A stretch of DNA of 64,000 nucleotides, taken from contig CATIUR010000001.1 in the NCBI GenBank assembly GCA_949592205.1, positions 310,400,250-310,464,249 on the forward strand, read 5' to 3'. The DNA comes from Helichrysum umbraculigerum. Its lineage: Eukaryota > Streptophyta > Magnoliopsida > Asterales > Asteraceae. Position numbers and translations under genes: made by a program. Below the pieces are notes generated by a model. That model was not told where the DNA came from and made no database searches. It saw only the letters and a program-made list of their open reading frames with translations. This document shows positions 10,853-22,786 of this stretch, in pieces. The stretch's first letter is position 1; every line of letters starts with the position of its first letter.

Positions 10853-12049
10853 TACGGTTTAAGACTTATACAAACTAAAATAATTGGTTTGCAACACACG
10901 ATATGTACTAATGAATAGTTTACAGCAAAACAAACTTGATAATAATGTCTAAATGAATTATTATTACAAACTTTCACCAACGGGTCGTACACGTTTTTAA
11001 TAATCGAACTTGAACAACTTATTTGGACATACTAGTTGATGAACTAGCTCTAGGTGGACATTAACCCTCCACCTACACGATTGGCTTAAGTGGACATTGA
11101 CCCCCACTTATACAATCGCTATAGATGGTCTTTTGAGACATCTACTTATACCCAACCTTATACGTTTTTAGGACGTTAGAAGGTTGCACACCGGCTTGCT
11201 TGCTTATTTGATACTTACTTGCTACTTGCTAATCTAAGGTGAGTTTCATAGCCCCTTTTTACTGTTTTTCAACTGGGGTGAGAATACATACAACTGTTTT
11301 ATAACTGCTCTTATGATCACAAGTAACTGTAACAACTTTTTATACGGATTGCATGAGACTTGATATAATCCACTAAAGCCCTCTACCCATCATAGTCATT
11401 AAAATTTGTGCGTGAGTATTATTGGATAGATCTATCAGGGTTTGACAAACCTCGTCCGGGCTAGTCGCTCTAGCCAACCCACGGGCGCAGTATTACTTGT
11501 GATTTAGAAGTGTATCGGATTAGTACACTTACCGGAGGCAAACAACGTTAAGCTTGACTATGAGACTCATGTAAATGGTATACTTATATTGCATTATGCA
11601 ATACTTTTACTTATCGTTGAATAACGATACTTTTAACTGTCATTTTTGAATGATACAACTTGAAATCTTGTGGATCATAACTAAACGATTGTTTACAAAC
11701 CTATGAACTCACCAACTTTATGTTGACCTTTTAGTATGTATTTCTCAGGTAACCCGCCGCAGTAGGAAGCTTATGGAAAGCTTAGCTCGAGTCGCATTGT
11801 TTTCAAACATCAAGAGATTAGATTGCATTTAGCTGTATTTTGTATAATCAGTAATGTATTAGAAATCTCTTAAAGGTTTATGCGAACTCCCGATATTGTA
11901 AACTTTGAATTATGGAAATGTAACTTTTTTTTATTAAAACGTCTCATATAGAGGTCGTTTGTTGTAATCTTTGTGTTGTGATATTTGATTTGGTCGGTGC
12001 CCCCGTGACACCTCATACTTCCGCTGCCACATGTTCTGGGGGTGCGACA

Positions 12050-12190
12050 TCAGACCTTTCCTAAACACTGCCAAGGCCGTCATTGACGTAAATGAAAAAT
12101 CTTTAAAACTCCGAGTTGGAACTGAGGAGGTCACCTTCAATGTTGACAAACTAATGAAGCAACCTATGGGAGAAGACCTTGGTCTTGTAG
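12050..12190 (+). pseudogene. Fragment of an older Gypsy-type protease gene
   Basis: Reading from 12053 gives an open segment starting RPFLNTAKAVIDV, which matches the C-terminal part of the aspartic protease in Athila/Tat-type Gypsy polyproteins. It is only about 46 codons long. It is the sequence into which both element A (ending at 12049) and element B (starting at 12191) were inserted, so it is the oldest recognisable layer of the stack. The rest of that element is outside the window or lost. Confidence 0.7.
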
Positions 12191-12334
12191 TGTGACACCC
12201 GGCAATTTAGGTTAACTGTTAAACCTAAGCTAGGACCCTAATTACTTGTATTTAGTTTGTATTAGGCTAAATATTTGTAATAACTTATATATTTGAATAT
12301 ACACTTACGTGATTTCGTTTTTATTTGTAATGAC
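12191..12334 (+). repeat. 5' LTR of element B, segment 1
   Basis: Begins TGTGACACCCGGCAATTTAG, as does the 3' LTR at 44175. It is cut by solo LTR S2. The base at 12332 differs from the empty site in the 3' LTR (atgac versus attac). Confidence 0.9.
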
Positions 12335-12832
12335 TGATATCGCGTGAAAAGTCATGTTTTTACCATCGATATCTCTCTCATTCTGGAACAATACTTGGCA
12401 TTCGGACTCAAATAATGCACAAATCAATGAAACTTTGCCAAGAAGATCAAAATGAAGTTGTTAAAGAAAAATCAAGCAAAACAGACGAAAAACGAAGATT
12501 ACACACAGTTGAAGATTCAAGGCATCCGAAACAAGATTTAGAGACAAAAATACCCATCACCAAGATCCATCTTATCCAAGATGTTCGTTTTCAAAATACG
12601 AATCCAACAGAAGAGGAATCAACAAAAACGGATGAAGAATGAAGATTCTACGTACACTAGAAGATTCAAATGATTCGCACGAGACATCTAAAGATCAGAG
12701 ATACTTTTCAGGGATTTCTTTTCCTTAAAGTCTTCGTTTTTGAAAAACAAATCCAACGCAAAATGAATCGACAAAAATGGATGCATAGCGAAGAAGATAC
12801 GCGTGAATCAAGAAACGAGCAAAAGACGGCAA

Positions 12833-12960
12833 ACCGGGGCGGGCGGAAGCCAGCCGCCGTCGGCCACCACCCAGCCGCCGCCGGCCACAGTGGTGGCGGC
12901 ACCGGCCACCTGTCCTCCATCCCTCGGCCGCTTTTTCTTCCTAGCTCCTACTCGCCTGGT
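12833..12960. other. GC-rich block in S2 LTR
   Basis: About 130 bases made largely of GCCGCC/CCGGCC motifs inside an otherwise AT-rich LTR, ending about 135 bases before the TATA box. The F LTRs have the corresponding block at about 18671-18790 and 39530-39650. Confidence 0.75.
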
Positions 12961-13094
12961 ACACGTGCTAGACCTTTCCGCAACTTTAGGATACATGTGC
13001 TAGACCTTTCCGCGCTTTAGGGTACATGTGCTAGACACTTTACCACCTTTTGCTAACATGTGCCCCTAGCTGCTAAAGTGCACCAAAATTCAAG

Positions 13095-13104
13095 TATAAA
13101 TAGG
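13095..13104 (+). promoter_or_regulatory. TATA box of S2 LTR
   Basis: TATAAATAGG, a good plant TATA consensus, in the same relation to the GC-rich block as in the element F LTRs. It is the likely core promoter of this LTR family. Confidence 0.7.
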
Positions 13105-14724
13105 TGCCTTTGGTTCATTTGAGACACACACCAAATACACCTTCCACACCTCATATCTTAGATTTTTCATTCTTGTAAAATTAGTTGTAGTTCTTCCTTT
13201 AGGCTAGTTTAGTTGATTAGAATAGCTAATTAATTAACTAAGGAAGATTTGTACGGAGGTGCTCCGGGACGCATTTTAGCTGCGAGTTATTGTATACCTT
13301 TCCAGGTTTTAATCTATCTTTCATATTTAAATATGTTTGTTCTTTATTTTATAAATTTAAATATGCATGCTTGAACTACCATGATTAATTAAATAACTCA
13401 ATTGTCTGCTATGATGGTCGTTTAGGAAGTTTTAAATATGTAATTATGTTGTATGTTATGAGACTGCGGATGGCTTATATTACAAATAGATGTAGGAATT
13501 AAATCTGTATCGTTTATCTGCCCAACTCATGTTGTGACTAAAACCTTATCCACAAATGAACGTAGCTAACTCATAGGGTATGGGTCACTTAGTTGTACTA
13601 TACTAGATTGAATCATTGAGCTCGGCATGGCCGGTGTTCTCTAGACCAAAATAGGATCCAAGAGACACGTAATGTGGGAATAGAGATAGATTAAGATTAA
13701 ATTCATATAGACGATATTTTTGAGACAACTTTCGGAATATCCTCGACTTAAATAATACTTTTGCATGCTTATATTGAACTATTGCTTTGACCGTCTTATT
13801 GCATGTTCTTGTTTGATTGTTGCCTTAGGATTATCATAATAGTGAAATACAAACGGCCTTGATTATCGTGAAATAATATGACGGCCCCTATTCGACTGTT
13901 CTTCGATATAGTAGTGGAAACGCTTACGGCGGAGTACAAATGTATGGAAGTCAAGAACGACCGAAGGTAGTTATATTATGAATCGAATAACAAACGTATT
14001 ACTTAGGTTTCCATCTGTAGTATAAATCATCCCTGTTTTCTTGCATACCTGAGTAATGTTGATAATTCGTACGAATAAGTGATGACATATTATCCGGCCA
14101 CCTAGACCAGTTAGTCCAACCTATTCTGGTGAGGGTAAACCCCGTTCATAAGATTTTTTATTCAACAAACTATGCCATGATTCGGACATCTCTGAAGACC
14201 GAGATTGGGGAATAGGATTCGAGATTAATTGTTGGATAAGATGGGCATATATTTGAGAGAACTTTCGGTGTATGCTTTAATATATTCTGCAACCCACGTG
14301 ACATTCTATTTGCCTGATTGTGGACACCTCCGCGTTAGCCCGATAGGAGGATTGTAGTAATAGCTCACATTAACTTACGAACTTATCCCCATTAGAACTC
14401 TCCATATTTAACAACTCCTATAACCACTTCATAGTAGACAATCGCTTTAATCGCTAAACACCCGAAGTAACCTCCACTTTTTAGTTTAGTTTAGTTTAGT
14501 TTAGAAAAACCAAAACCAAAACCAACTATCTTATCCCTAGCTAAATACATAAAAGTTTCTAAATTCCCTAGCTTCAATTTGTCACGCTTTGAAGAACGAT
14601 CCTAGGTCATACTAGCCCCTTGATTAGCATAATAGTAACCCTAGGCCCCAACCTTATAAATTTAAAACCCACTGTTACCTCGCATCACCATTAAAAATTT
14701 CAACGACCGGTGTGTGAGACAACA

Positions 14725-16814
14725 ATTACGCAAAACTACCGGACGGAGTCCGACTATTAATTCGATGTTGGTGAAAACATTTCTATAAATAACATAAATC
14801 TATTTTATAATTAAATAGTAGTTGTTTACACATATATTATTATTACGTATAATAATACTCAAAAAACTTAGACGTTTTGTGTAAAACGTAACAAACGCGG
14901 TGAAAATGCGCAAACTGAACTCGACAACCAAATGAAGCCCAATTAATATTTCGATAACTCAAAATAGTGTATTTTAAATAATACTTCAATCGAAAAATAT
15001 CTCAGATAAATTGCTAGTTAAAAACGAACCAAATAAGCGTTTAGTGAATAACCGAATAACGAAAATAACGGGTAAACGACCACAGTACGTAACACAATTT
15101 GGGAATAAAAAATTAACACACCCACATGATGGGATCCACTGCCAAAAATCTGCATTTGATCAAGATCCCTTCCCATGTGCAACCATGTGCACACCAACTC
15201 TTCCTTCCACTTAAAACTCATGCATTCATGCAACCTCATCATTCCACACTTCACTCATTCTTCAAGTTTCCTCCACCTTCTCTCTAACTCCCCTTTCCTC
15301 TCTCTAAAACCTGAAGAACTCAGCCTCCATCACCACCACAACCACCACCATTAACCATCAAGTCACCACCATTAACCACCCCTCAAATACTTAGCCATTT
15401 TTCAAGATTTTTGCAAGGAAATAAAGCTAGGGAACACTACATCTCAAATCAGTCTTTCCTCCTTCAAAACATCATTGTGAGGACTCATTTCTACCTTCAT
15501 CTATGTATACTTACTTGCTATTAAGTTCACTCACAAGTATTATTACAAAATCTTGGTTGAAAACCACTTTTCTTAACATGAAACTCAAGAAAAAGCTACT
15601 CTAACTTTTTGTCCAGAATGTAACACGAAATGTACTAAACCATAACTCACTCATTTATTAATGAAATTGGACGTTTTTATAGCCTAAAATTAAGTTCAAG
15701 AAGAACCTTTCTAACCCCGCAAACATCATATTTTTATGAGCTCGAATACTATTTTTAATAATTTTTATAAAAACACATAGACAATCTGTTCCAGAAATCC
15801 AGAAACTTTACTCTTACTATTTTGGCCATATCTCGAGATACTCAGCTCCAAATGACCTGAAACTACCGCCAAAATTTCACAAATTTCATTGGCTACAACT
15901 TTTATATTGACCACTTTTAGTGATTCCTTGTAGATTTTGCTCAGAAACGATGATAGCATGCATGTGTCCAAATCTGAACTTAGAATAGAAATGTAATTTT
16001 TGAAAATACTTAGACTACTCTAAAATGCATGGAAAAATTATCGGAAGTAGATAACATATAGGGGAACAATTATTAATTTTTTTGGAATTGTTTACAGATT
16101 GTAGATTTTTATACAAATCCAACAATGAGATGTATTTTCTGGAAAACATAAATTGTGGACTGATTTTGGTAAAACTTGAAAACCGACACTTGCGGACTTG
16201 CTATTTAGGGAAAAACTAACTTTTTGTGGCTTATGAATATTTTAAGGGCGTATGAAAAGATTCGGGTCAAACTGAGTAGGTTTGACCAAGTCAACAAAAA
16301 CGGGACTCGGTTTCTAAAATGGCAACCTTACTATTTTAGGTAAAAACGGAAACCTTACTATTTTTGGTAAAAACGGAAACCTTACTATTTTTGGTAAAAA
16401 TCATAATTATAAGGGTTTGGGTGACTTATTAAGTAATTTGGACCAAAAACGAGACTAGAAAACACTCCCGAACGAAAAACCGACACTTAGAACACTTGAA
16501 CCAAATATTCTAAGTCTCAAGTAAAGACAGTAACCTAGAGTTACCACAATTTACTAGTGTTGCTACAATTTGCTAGTGATACTACAATTTCTGAAAATAT
16601 TCTAAGCCTCAAGTAGAGACACTAACCTAGTGTTGCCACAATTTACTAGTGTTGCTACAATTTGCTAATGATGCTACAATTTCTGAAATTATTCTAAGTC
16701 TCAAGTAGAGACACTAACCTAGTGTTGCAACAATTTACTAGTGTTGCTACAATTTCCTAGTGATGCTACAATTTCTGAAAATATTCTAAGTCTCAAGTAG
16801 AGACACTAACCTAG
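14725..16814 (+). repeat. 5' LTR of element B, segment 2
   Basis: Continues the B LTR after S2. The part up to 15540 aligns with 44316-45130 in the 3' LTR with several percent divergence by eye, so B is older than A, C and F. The CGGACGGAGTCCG inverted repeat is at 14740-14752. The segment ends in a tandem-repeat block (16505-16814), where F is inserted. Confidence 0.9.
16505..16814 (+). repeat. Tandem repeat block in element B LTR
   Basis: Four units of about 90 bp (starts near 16505, 16594, 16684 and 16774), each with AAGTCTCAAGTAGAGAC followed by CCTAGTGTTGC-type subrepeats. They are homologous to the block in A's LTR. Element F is inserted in the last unit. Confidence 0.85.
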
Positions 16815-19270
16815 TGTTGACGCGTCTTTTTACGGACGATCAACGGATGTTTAAAAATTTATAATTGATGGGGTCTAAGTGTAACTTATTGATACTGAAC
16901 CAAGGGTTAGTATGTGATAAGTTGGACCTAGAGTCATTCTTAAAGAGAAACTGAATTGAAACGGAGGTAATCCAATCAATCTTGCTTTTCTAGTAAATGT
17001 TTTAAAAGAGTGCGTTGGGGGTTTTGGTTCAGTTGACTAAGTAAACTAAATAAAGTGAATAAAATGTAATAAGATGTCAGATAATGCAAAGTAGTATTTG
17101 TTGTGAGTTCGTTAGCTGATAATCATGGGATGATGACTCTTACGGGAAAACGATTAACTAAACTGGGTTGCTTACAGGATTCATTAACTTATGGTATAAC
17201 CAATAGATTCCTTATCAGTCGGTTATCAACTAATATGTCATGAGGAACTAAGGTATCATGATTCTGACCAGACAGACGATGCTCAACTCTCCACACTCTC
17301 CTGTGAGGGAGTCAGTGGCCCATATTATTGAACGTATTCGCTCGTGGGCGAAGGAATAGAGTAGCAAGTCCATAACATGTCTAGCCGTTCTTAATACCAC
17401 AACGATTATGAATCCATTAAACAACTAACTTAGAACTTGTGTCCGGACTTATTTAATCAATTTCTACCAATGAAACTTAAGCGTGATAAACGAGGGAAAG
17501 CATTTAGGTTTCTTGCATACCGTACTTTAGGTTTCATGGTTTTAGGAAAAAGTATCGGTTTAAGTTGGATTTCAAACTTGCCTTTCTTAATAAAATTAAC
17601 AAATCCCTAGGTTTTCGTAAATGATCATTTAGCCTATAGCCTACCTAATATAATATAATCTAAAATAAAACAACTAATTAAAATGCTGACGACTTTTTAC
17701 AGAAAGTCAAAACCAGACCATGTCGGAAAATACTATGGTAGCTCACAACGTATTTAATCATTTACCGATGTTTCCGTTGTGAGTTTAATTGCTTCGTGAT
17801 GTTTACATGATAAGTACATTGTGATCGGAAGTGTACAATACTCATGGCAAGTCCACGTAATCACATTGCATTTTTATAATGCTTGCATGACGTTACAATT
17901 AAAAACATAGTTTTTACACAGATAACTATTGACCGAGTATTGAGGTTCGCGACTCCTCTTTACAAGGTTACAATCACGTTTGTTAATCGAAAGGCAAATG
18001 TAAGTTTTAGGTTTAAAATCACAAGATAAGTCCGTTCACAAAGTTTCCAATTTTATAACGTCGATCCATAATACAACTACCTTCGGTCGTTACCGGCTTC
18101 CATATATTTGTACTATGCTCAAAAGCATTTCCAATACTATACCGAGTAATCAGTCGAATCGGGGCCGTCGTATTATTTCACAACGTATTTAAAGTCATCC
18201 CACAATTATATATACTAACTACATCACAACAAATACAATAGTAATCTACTCGCTAATCATGGCATAAACGATCTCTAACATAATTAAAGCAAACATATTT
18301 AATTAAGATAGATAAGGATAGAAATAACCGAGATTAATATGCGAGAAGGAATACACTTGAATTAATGAGCATAACTCCAAGCGTACACCAAAGATTACAA
18401 AACGTTCCTAGCTTTCTTTCTACTCTAAACAAAGTGATAAACTAATCTAATGCTAAATTTAAAGTAAGAAAGTAGAGTGAGAAAGTAAGAAAGTAATATG
18501 ACTAGTGCATATGGGACATCTTGAAATATAGGCTTATGCCTCCTATTTATAGGAGAGGTTTGGCTCACATTAGCATCAAGAGGTGCACATTAGCGTAATG
18601 CGGGTAAAAAGGTGCACCAGGTACTGTACAACACGGAAAGGTGGTGCACCAGGTACTGGAATTAGCCAAAAAAGGAAACCGGGGCGGGGGACAATAGGCC
18701 GGTGCCGCCCTGCTGCTGGCCGGCGGCGGTTGGGTGGTGGCCGACGGCGGCTGGCTGCCACCCGCCCTGTTTCGCCGTCTTTTGCTTCGTTTCATGATTC
18801 GTGCGTGTTTTCTTCGTTATGCGGCCGTTTGAGTTGATTATTTTTTTATTGGATTCGTTATTCAAAAACGAAGATTTTGACATAAGATAGCCCCTGAGAT
18901 GAGGTCCCTAACTCCAGATATCGCGTACGAATCATTTGGATCTTTCGGCGGGCGTAGAATCTTCATTCTTTATCCGTTTTAGTTGATTCTTCTTCTGTTG
19001 GATTCGTATTTTGAAAACAAACATCTTGGATAAATGGATGTTGGTGAAGGGCATTTTGGTCTTGAAATCTCGTTTTGATGCCTTGAATCTTCAAACGTGT
19101 GTGGAATCTTCGTTTTTCATCCGTTTTCTTGATTTTTATCGTGCAATCTTGTTTTGACCACCTTGGCATAATGTCATTGATTTGAACCATATTTGAGTTC
19201 AAAATGCCAAGAATCGTTCAAGAATGAGAGAGATACCGGTAGTAAAAACGTGACTTTTTACGCGATATCA
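16815..19270 (-). repeat. 3' LTR of element F
   Basis: Runs TGTTGACGCG...GATATCA on +, that is TGATATC...CAACA in element orientation. It is 2456 bp and closely matches 35187-40135 once S3 is removed. Here the S3 insertion site is empty (about 17250-17256). Confidence 0.93.
18541..18551 (-). promoter_or_regulatory. TATA box of element F 3' LTR
   Basis: On the minus strand TATAAATAGGA, about 0.72 kb into the LTR and about 120 bases after the GC-rich block. The 5' LTR copy is at 39403-39413. Confidence 0.7.
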
Positions 19271-20893
19271 AGTATCCTACACTTAGAACTTTGCTTGTCC
19301 TCAAGCAAACTCGTGTTTCAACATGGTTAAAGATAAGCAGATAATGAAATATTTTAAGACGGAACTCTTTACTAAAGTGGGGTTTTGGAAAAATAAAGAT
19401 ATTTGATTTTTGAAAAAGCTAGGTTGTAATCTTTAGGAGCATGCTTTTGATCTTTGATCTTTGATACATGACTAGGCGATCCTCTCAAGGTGGTCACTCC
19501 AATCACTCAAAGTGTTTAGGGTTTCCTATTCTAGTATTTATCAATCACTCAGAACGCCAGACATGTATCGTTTATCGTCATAGACTTGATCGAGAATCAA
19601 ATCGTTACCTTTTGGGTGAGCGTGAAGTCGATCTAGCCACAATCATTCTAGGGGAGTGATGTAGGGTTTTGGAGTTAGGTGTTGGTGATGTGAGAGGGGG
19701 TTTTCGTTACCTTTTGAGTGATGTAGCTTTCCCTTTCAAGTTGGAAAGCTGAAGTTTTTGACTTTTCAGGACGATTGACGCCCCTTTTTTTTCTTTTGGT
19801 TCTTGGAAGGAGTCTTTTCTCTATTTGACTTTCTTTTCTTCGAGTTTTCTTGGGTAATTTTGACTTCGTATCCTTGTAGCTTTTCTTCTTTCATATTTGA
19901 AACTCTTTATGAAGTTTGAGAGATGCTTTTGAGTAGGTACGGGATGACGTGTTTATTTTGGGATGTATAGAAGGGTTCAAGAATGATGTGATTCGATCTC
20001 CTTTTTACTCAATAGTTTGGCTTCGAAATGCATTACAGGAGCAAGTTCTGATTCTAAACGCATACATCGGCACACTCAAGAATCGAAAAAGTGAAGCATT
20101 AAAAGTGAATGCTTTTCATATGGCTCAAGATACCTCACGAATCGAAAGTTGGTTTTGTTGTGTGCTTAGTCATGCGCTGCTCTTTATGGGATTTTCAAAC
20201 CGGTTTTTCAAAAGAATTTATATTTTATTCGTCCTTATTCCTCAAAGTAAATCATTCTTCGTCTAAAATTTTTCATTTTCAGCTTAATTTTGAAAAATTT
20301 TGTTTAATTTTTTTACTTTTTGGAGCAAGGTGGTCTTAAAGAGCAACTATTCTAGAATCAAGAATATACCATCATCCATTCTACAGTAGTGCAACTACTG
20401 CTATCCCACACTTACAGGAACATCGTCCTCGATGTTGTTCTAAGTTGTGACTGGGGTAAAATCCCACACTTAGAATTTGAAACATCTAAGAAGCATTCTT
20501 GTAGCGGTGTGTATTGGGCTTGAATCCCACACTTAGTGATAAGCATAGTGGATATGGCATATTTAAAACGAATGAAAGAGAACGGTATAGAAGTACTCCC
20601 TGGTAGTTGCAGTATTCCTTTGGTTGCATCTGCCGGTCTTTGTCTTCTTTGGTGCATTCTTGATCAAGTCTTCTTGTGATTGGTCTCGTGAGTGTGAACA
20701 CGTCGGATATACTATTCTTGAGTTGTTGATGCTTCCTTGCAAGCTGGAGCATTCTTTGTATGATCCGAGTGTGAAAGATAGTCGGAGATTTCATCACTTC
20801 TTGGAAAGTAAAATTGCAGAAATGTAAAAACACGGGTTGCCTCCCGAGAAGCGCTCTTTTAAAGTCGAGAGCTCAACTTAGTTCTTTTCTTCT
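19271..20893 (-). other. 3' non-coding region of element F with polypurine tract and repeated tract-like motifs
   Basis: No convincing gene. On the minus strand the motif TAAGTGTGGGAT occurs three times (+ coordinates 20403-20414, 20461-20473, 20524-20536). A variant, CTAAGTGTAGGAT, lies at 19274-19286 next to the LTR, where the functional polypurine tract should be. The adjoining TTGAGGACAAGCAAAG is typical of the sequence before the polypurine tract in Athila-type elements. Small + strand frames at 19949-20339 have no recognisable domain. Confidence 0.7.
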
Positions 20894-22459
20894 TCAGATG
20901 ATGCTTGATGCATCCGTAGTGGTGGCGTGGTCACTGTGGTTTCTTGGTAGAGAGTATCGTGGTGGATAGTATTGTAGGAATTGCTCTATCATGTCAGCAA
21001 TGAGAGTTGGTGGGTTTGTGGATTGCATTCTGAAGCTTTTGAAGTGATCGGTGGCGAGTCGGTGGAGTATTGCCATTCCATAGCAGATGTATCGAACTGC
21101 CCTTGTGACTGGTCCGTTAGGGTCAATTCGAGTGCATGTGTGAGTTCGAACGATTTCATGCTGTGGGTGGTTTCTTCCTATCGAGGCGATTAAAGCCATG
21201 AATTCAGTTTTCACTTCTTCAAAATCATTAGCCAAAGGGTCTCCTCCGAAAGATCTGGTTGCTTGGCACACCTGTCTGATTAGTTGATGTTGCTCGTGGT
21301 TGAAAGGAAAATCCGAGTCGGTGAAGATGCAAATTAACTTGCTGAATATCTCGCGATATCCATTTCGATAGACGTTGAGTTCTATGTCTTCTTCTTGGTA
21401 CATTCCGCGCAGCCGAGTTGTCACATAAGTGGCTAAATTGATTTGTGACATGTGCGGGATGAATCTCGGTACCTCACGAGTTTCCTCTTCATAGGCTAGC
21501 TCGTTTAGCTCATCAATTATTAGTTCAACGTGGTGCCCAATGGTGGATTGAATGACGATCCTGCAGTTCTCTGAGGCTGTGAGGTGTTCTCCAGTTTCGA
21601 TGAGATCTAGAAGAGTCCTAAGATCTCCCACCATTCTGATGTCGGCATAACTTCTGGGGTTCCCTGTGGCTCTTTCTAGATTGGTTCTCATTGATGCAAG
21701 AATAGCTTTTTGACTTGATGAGTATGGAAAAGCTGATCCGGCTAAGGCACAATATACTTTTTGGTATATTCGCCTTTTGTTTCCGTAGAATTCGATTTCT
21801 CCCATCGGGTAGTTGGGTCTTTCTCGCTGTTGAACTTCTCTAGTAAGTTGTTCTTGAAGCAGATCAGAGAATGCTCGAATATTTCTCCTAAGAGTGATGG
21901 GCTCTGGTTCTCCATAATTGGCGAGGTATGAATCGTAGTCTCGTATGATTGCCCTTATCATGTGTCTCTGGGCGGTGTTGTAGTCATTGGTTGGCTCTTT
22001 GATGGCCTCTACGATAATTCGTACATCATCGTATTCGTCGATCATCTCGATCATGTCTTGATGAGAATCTATCAGAGGAATTTCTAGTCTCTCAGTTGTG
22101 ACGGCAGGGGAATTTGGTGGAGCAAGAGGAGGTTGTGGAATAGAGGGTTCATCAAGAGTGATGTTGACGTAGTCGTCATCACATTCACTGTTGCAGTCGG
22201 AGTCTTTGTCACATGAATCTGGAAATTGGTGGAGTTCTTCATCTGAGGGTGCGTTGTTGAAGGCTCGAGAACTATCGATTTCGATGGTTCGGACTTCGGT
22301 TGTTATGTCATGAAGTTTCTCTTTGGCAAAGCTTCCTGGTTGACGTGCCTTATATGCTGAAATTCTCTGTAAAAGTTTAGCATACTGGTCTGGGTGTGGT
22401 GATGATCGGAGTCCTTCTTCAAAGATTTCTATGTCTCGGAGTCGAGTTCTGGTGAAGGG
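20894..22459 (-). pseudogene. Unrecognised ORF of element F in the position of pol (ORFX)
   Basis: The frame is open from 22459 down to the stop at 20894, about 520 codons. The first ATG within it is at 22054, giving 386 residues. It is in the same frame as the acidic linker and the second half of the protease, so it is best read as the C-terminal part of a Gag-Pro-X polyprotein separated by point stops at 22460-22462 and 22787-22789. I recognise no domain: no zinc knuckle, no RT or RNase H or integrase motif, no signal peptide or membrane segment. Counting from the ATG at 22054, residues ~86-157 and ~223-294 resemble each other (EIEFYGNKRRIYQKV versus DIELNVYRNGYREIFSKL, then AFPYS versus DFPFN, with later Q, I and A positions), suggesting a duplicated mainly helical unit. 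Function unknown. Confidence 0.65.
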
Positions 22460-22786
22460 TTATAACGGATCGAGATAGGAATTAAGGATGTTTCCCATTC
22501 TTTTAAGATAAGAGGATCTGAGCTCTTGGCGGATGACTCCGTAATCAACTGATTTTTCTGACGAAGAGCAATCATCGCAGTTTTGTATTCTTTTAACTTC
22601 GGCCATTTGTGGCGAATCAGTGTGATCTTCATCTTCTTCCATTTCTTCCTCTTCCTCTTCCTCTTCAGGCTCTTCTTCTTCCTCCTCGGGGTCAGATTGA
22701 ATTCCTTCATCTGCTTCCTCGTATTCTTCCTCTTCTGGGTCGTATTCAGTGTCAGAAATGAGAACTGATGATCGGGTGAATTGTGG
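22460..22786 (-). pseudogene. Acidic linker of element F polyprotein
   Basis: Same frame as the protease half upstream and ORFX downstream, bounded by stops TAA (22787-22789) and TAA (22460-22462). About 35 residues around 22635-22745 are almost entirely Glu/Asp with a few Pro. It is probably a disordered spacer between the protease and ORFX. The overlapping frame at 22429-22812, rich in Lys/Arg, is its shadow. Confidence 0.65.

Larger units (their letters stand above)
1..12049 (+). mobile_element. Element A: Tekay-like Ty3/Gypsy retrotransposon, gag-deleted
   Basis: Composite element in + orientation. It comprises the end of a 5' LTR, a tRNA-iMet primer site, a leader with an extra ORF, pol from mid-RT to chromodomain, a polypurine tract and a complete 3' LTR interrupted by solo LTR S1. 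Positions 1-665 match 11384-12049 with about four substitutions and one indel by eye, so the insertion is recent. Gag, protease and the start of RT are missing between about 2417 and 3060. Assignment to the Tekay/Del chromovirus lineage rests on the C-terminal chromodomain-type sequence and the iMet primer site. The 5' end lies outside the window, so its target duplication cannot be tested. Confidence 0.9.
5653..12049 (+). repeat. 3' LTR of element A, interrupted by solo LTR S1
   Basis: The LTR begins TGTGACACCC and ends GTGCGACA. Without S1 (6455-9398 plus one 5-bp duplication) it is about 3.45 kb. The last 666 bases match the 5' LTR at the window edge. It holds a TATA-like box at 5879, a tandem-repeat block (10441-10716) and a TTGACC array (10714-10852). 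Short frames inside it have no protein signature. Confidence 0.9.
12335..14724 (+). repeat. Solo LTR S2 (Athila-like, plus orientation)
   Basis: Starts TGATATCGCG and ends GACAACA. The flanks are atgac (12330-12334) and attac (14725-14729). The uninterrupted counterpart in B's other LTR reads gtaattacgc at 44311-44320, so this is a 5-bp duplication with one later mutation. The sequence is a diverged relative of the element F LTRs in reverse complement, and shares their GC-rich block and TATA box. Open frames at 12415-12642 and 12670-13020 have no protein similarity I recognise and fall in promoter sequence, so I do not call genes. Confidence 0.88.

Noticed and set aside
12415..13020. Two + strand frames of 75 and 116 codons in S2
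   Set aside because: They lie upstream of the LTR TATA box and span the GC-rich block; the F LTRs show only broken equivalents.
19949..20339. Overlapping + strand ORFs of 105 and 76 codons in element F
   Set aside because: They are antisense to F's 3' non-coding region, hydrophobic by composition (T-rich strand), and without homology I recognise.
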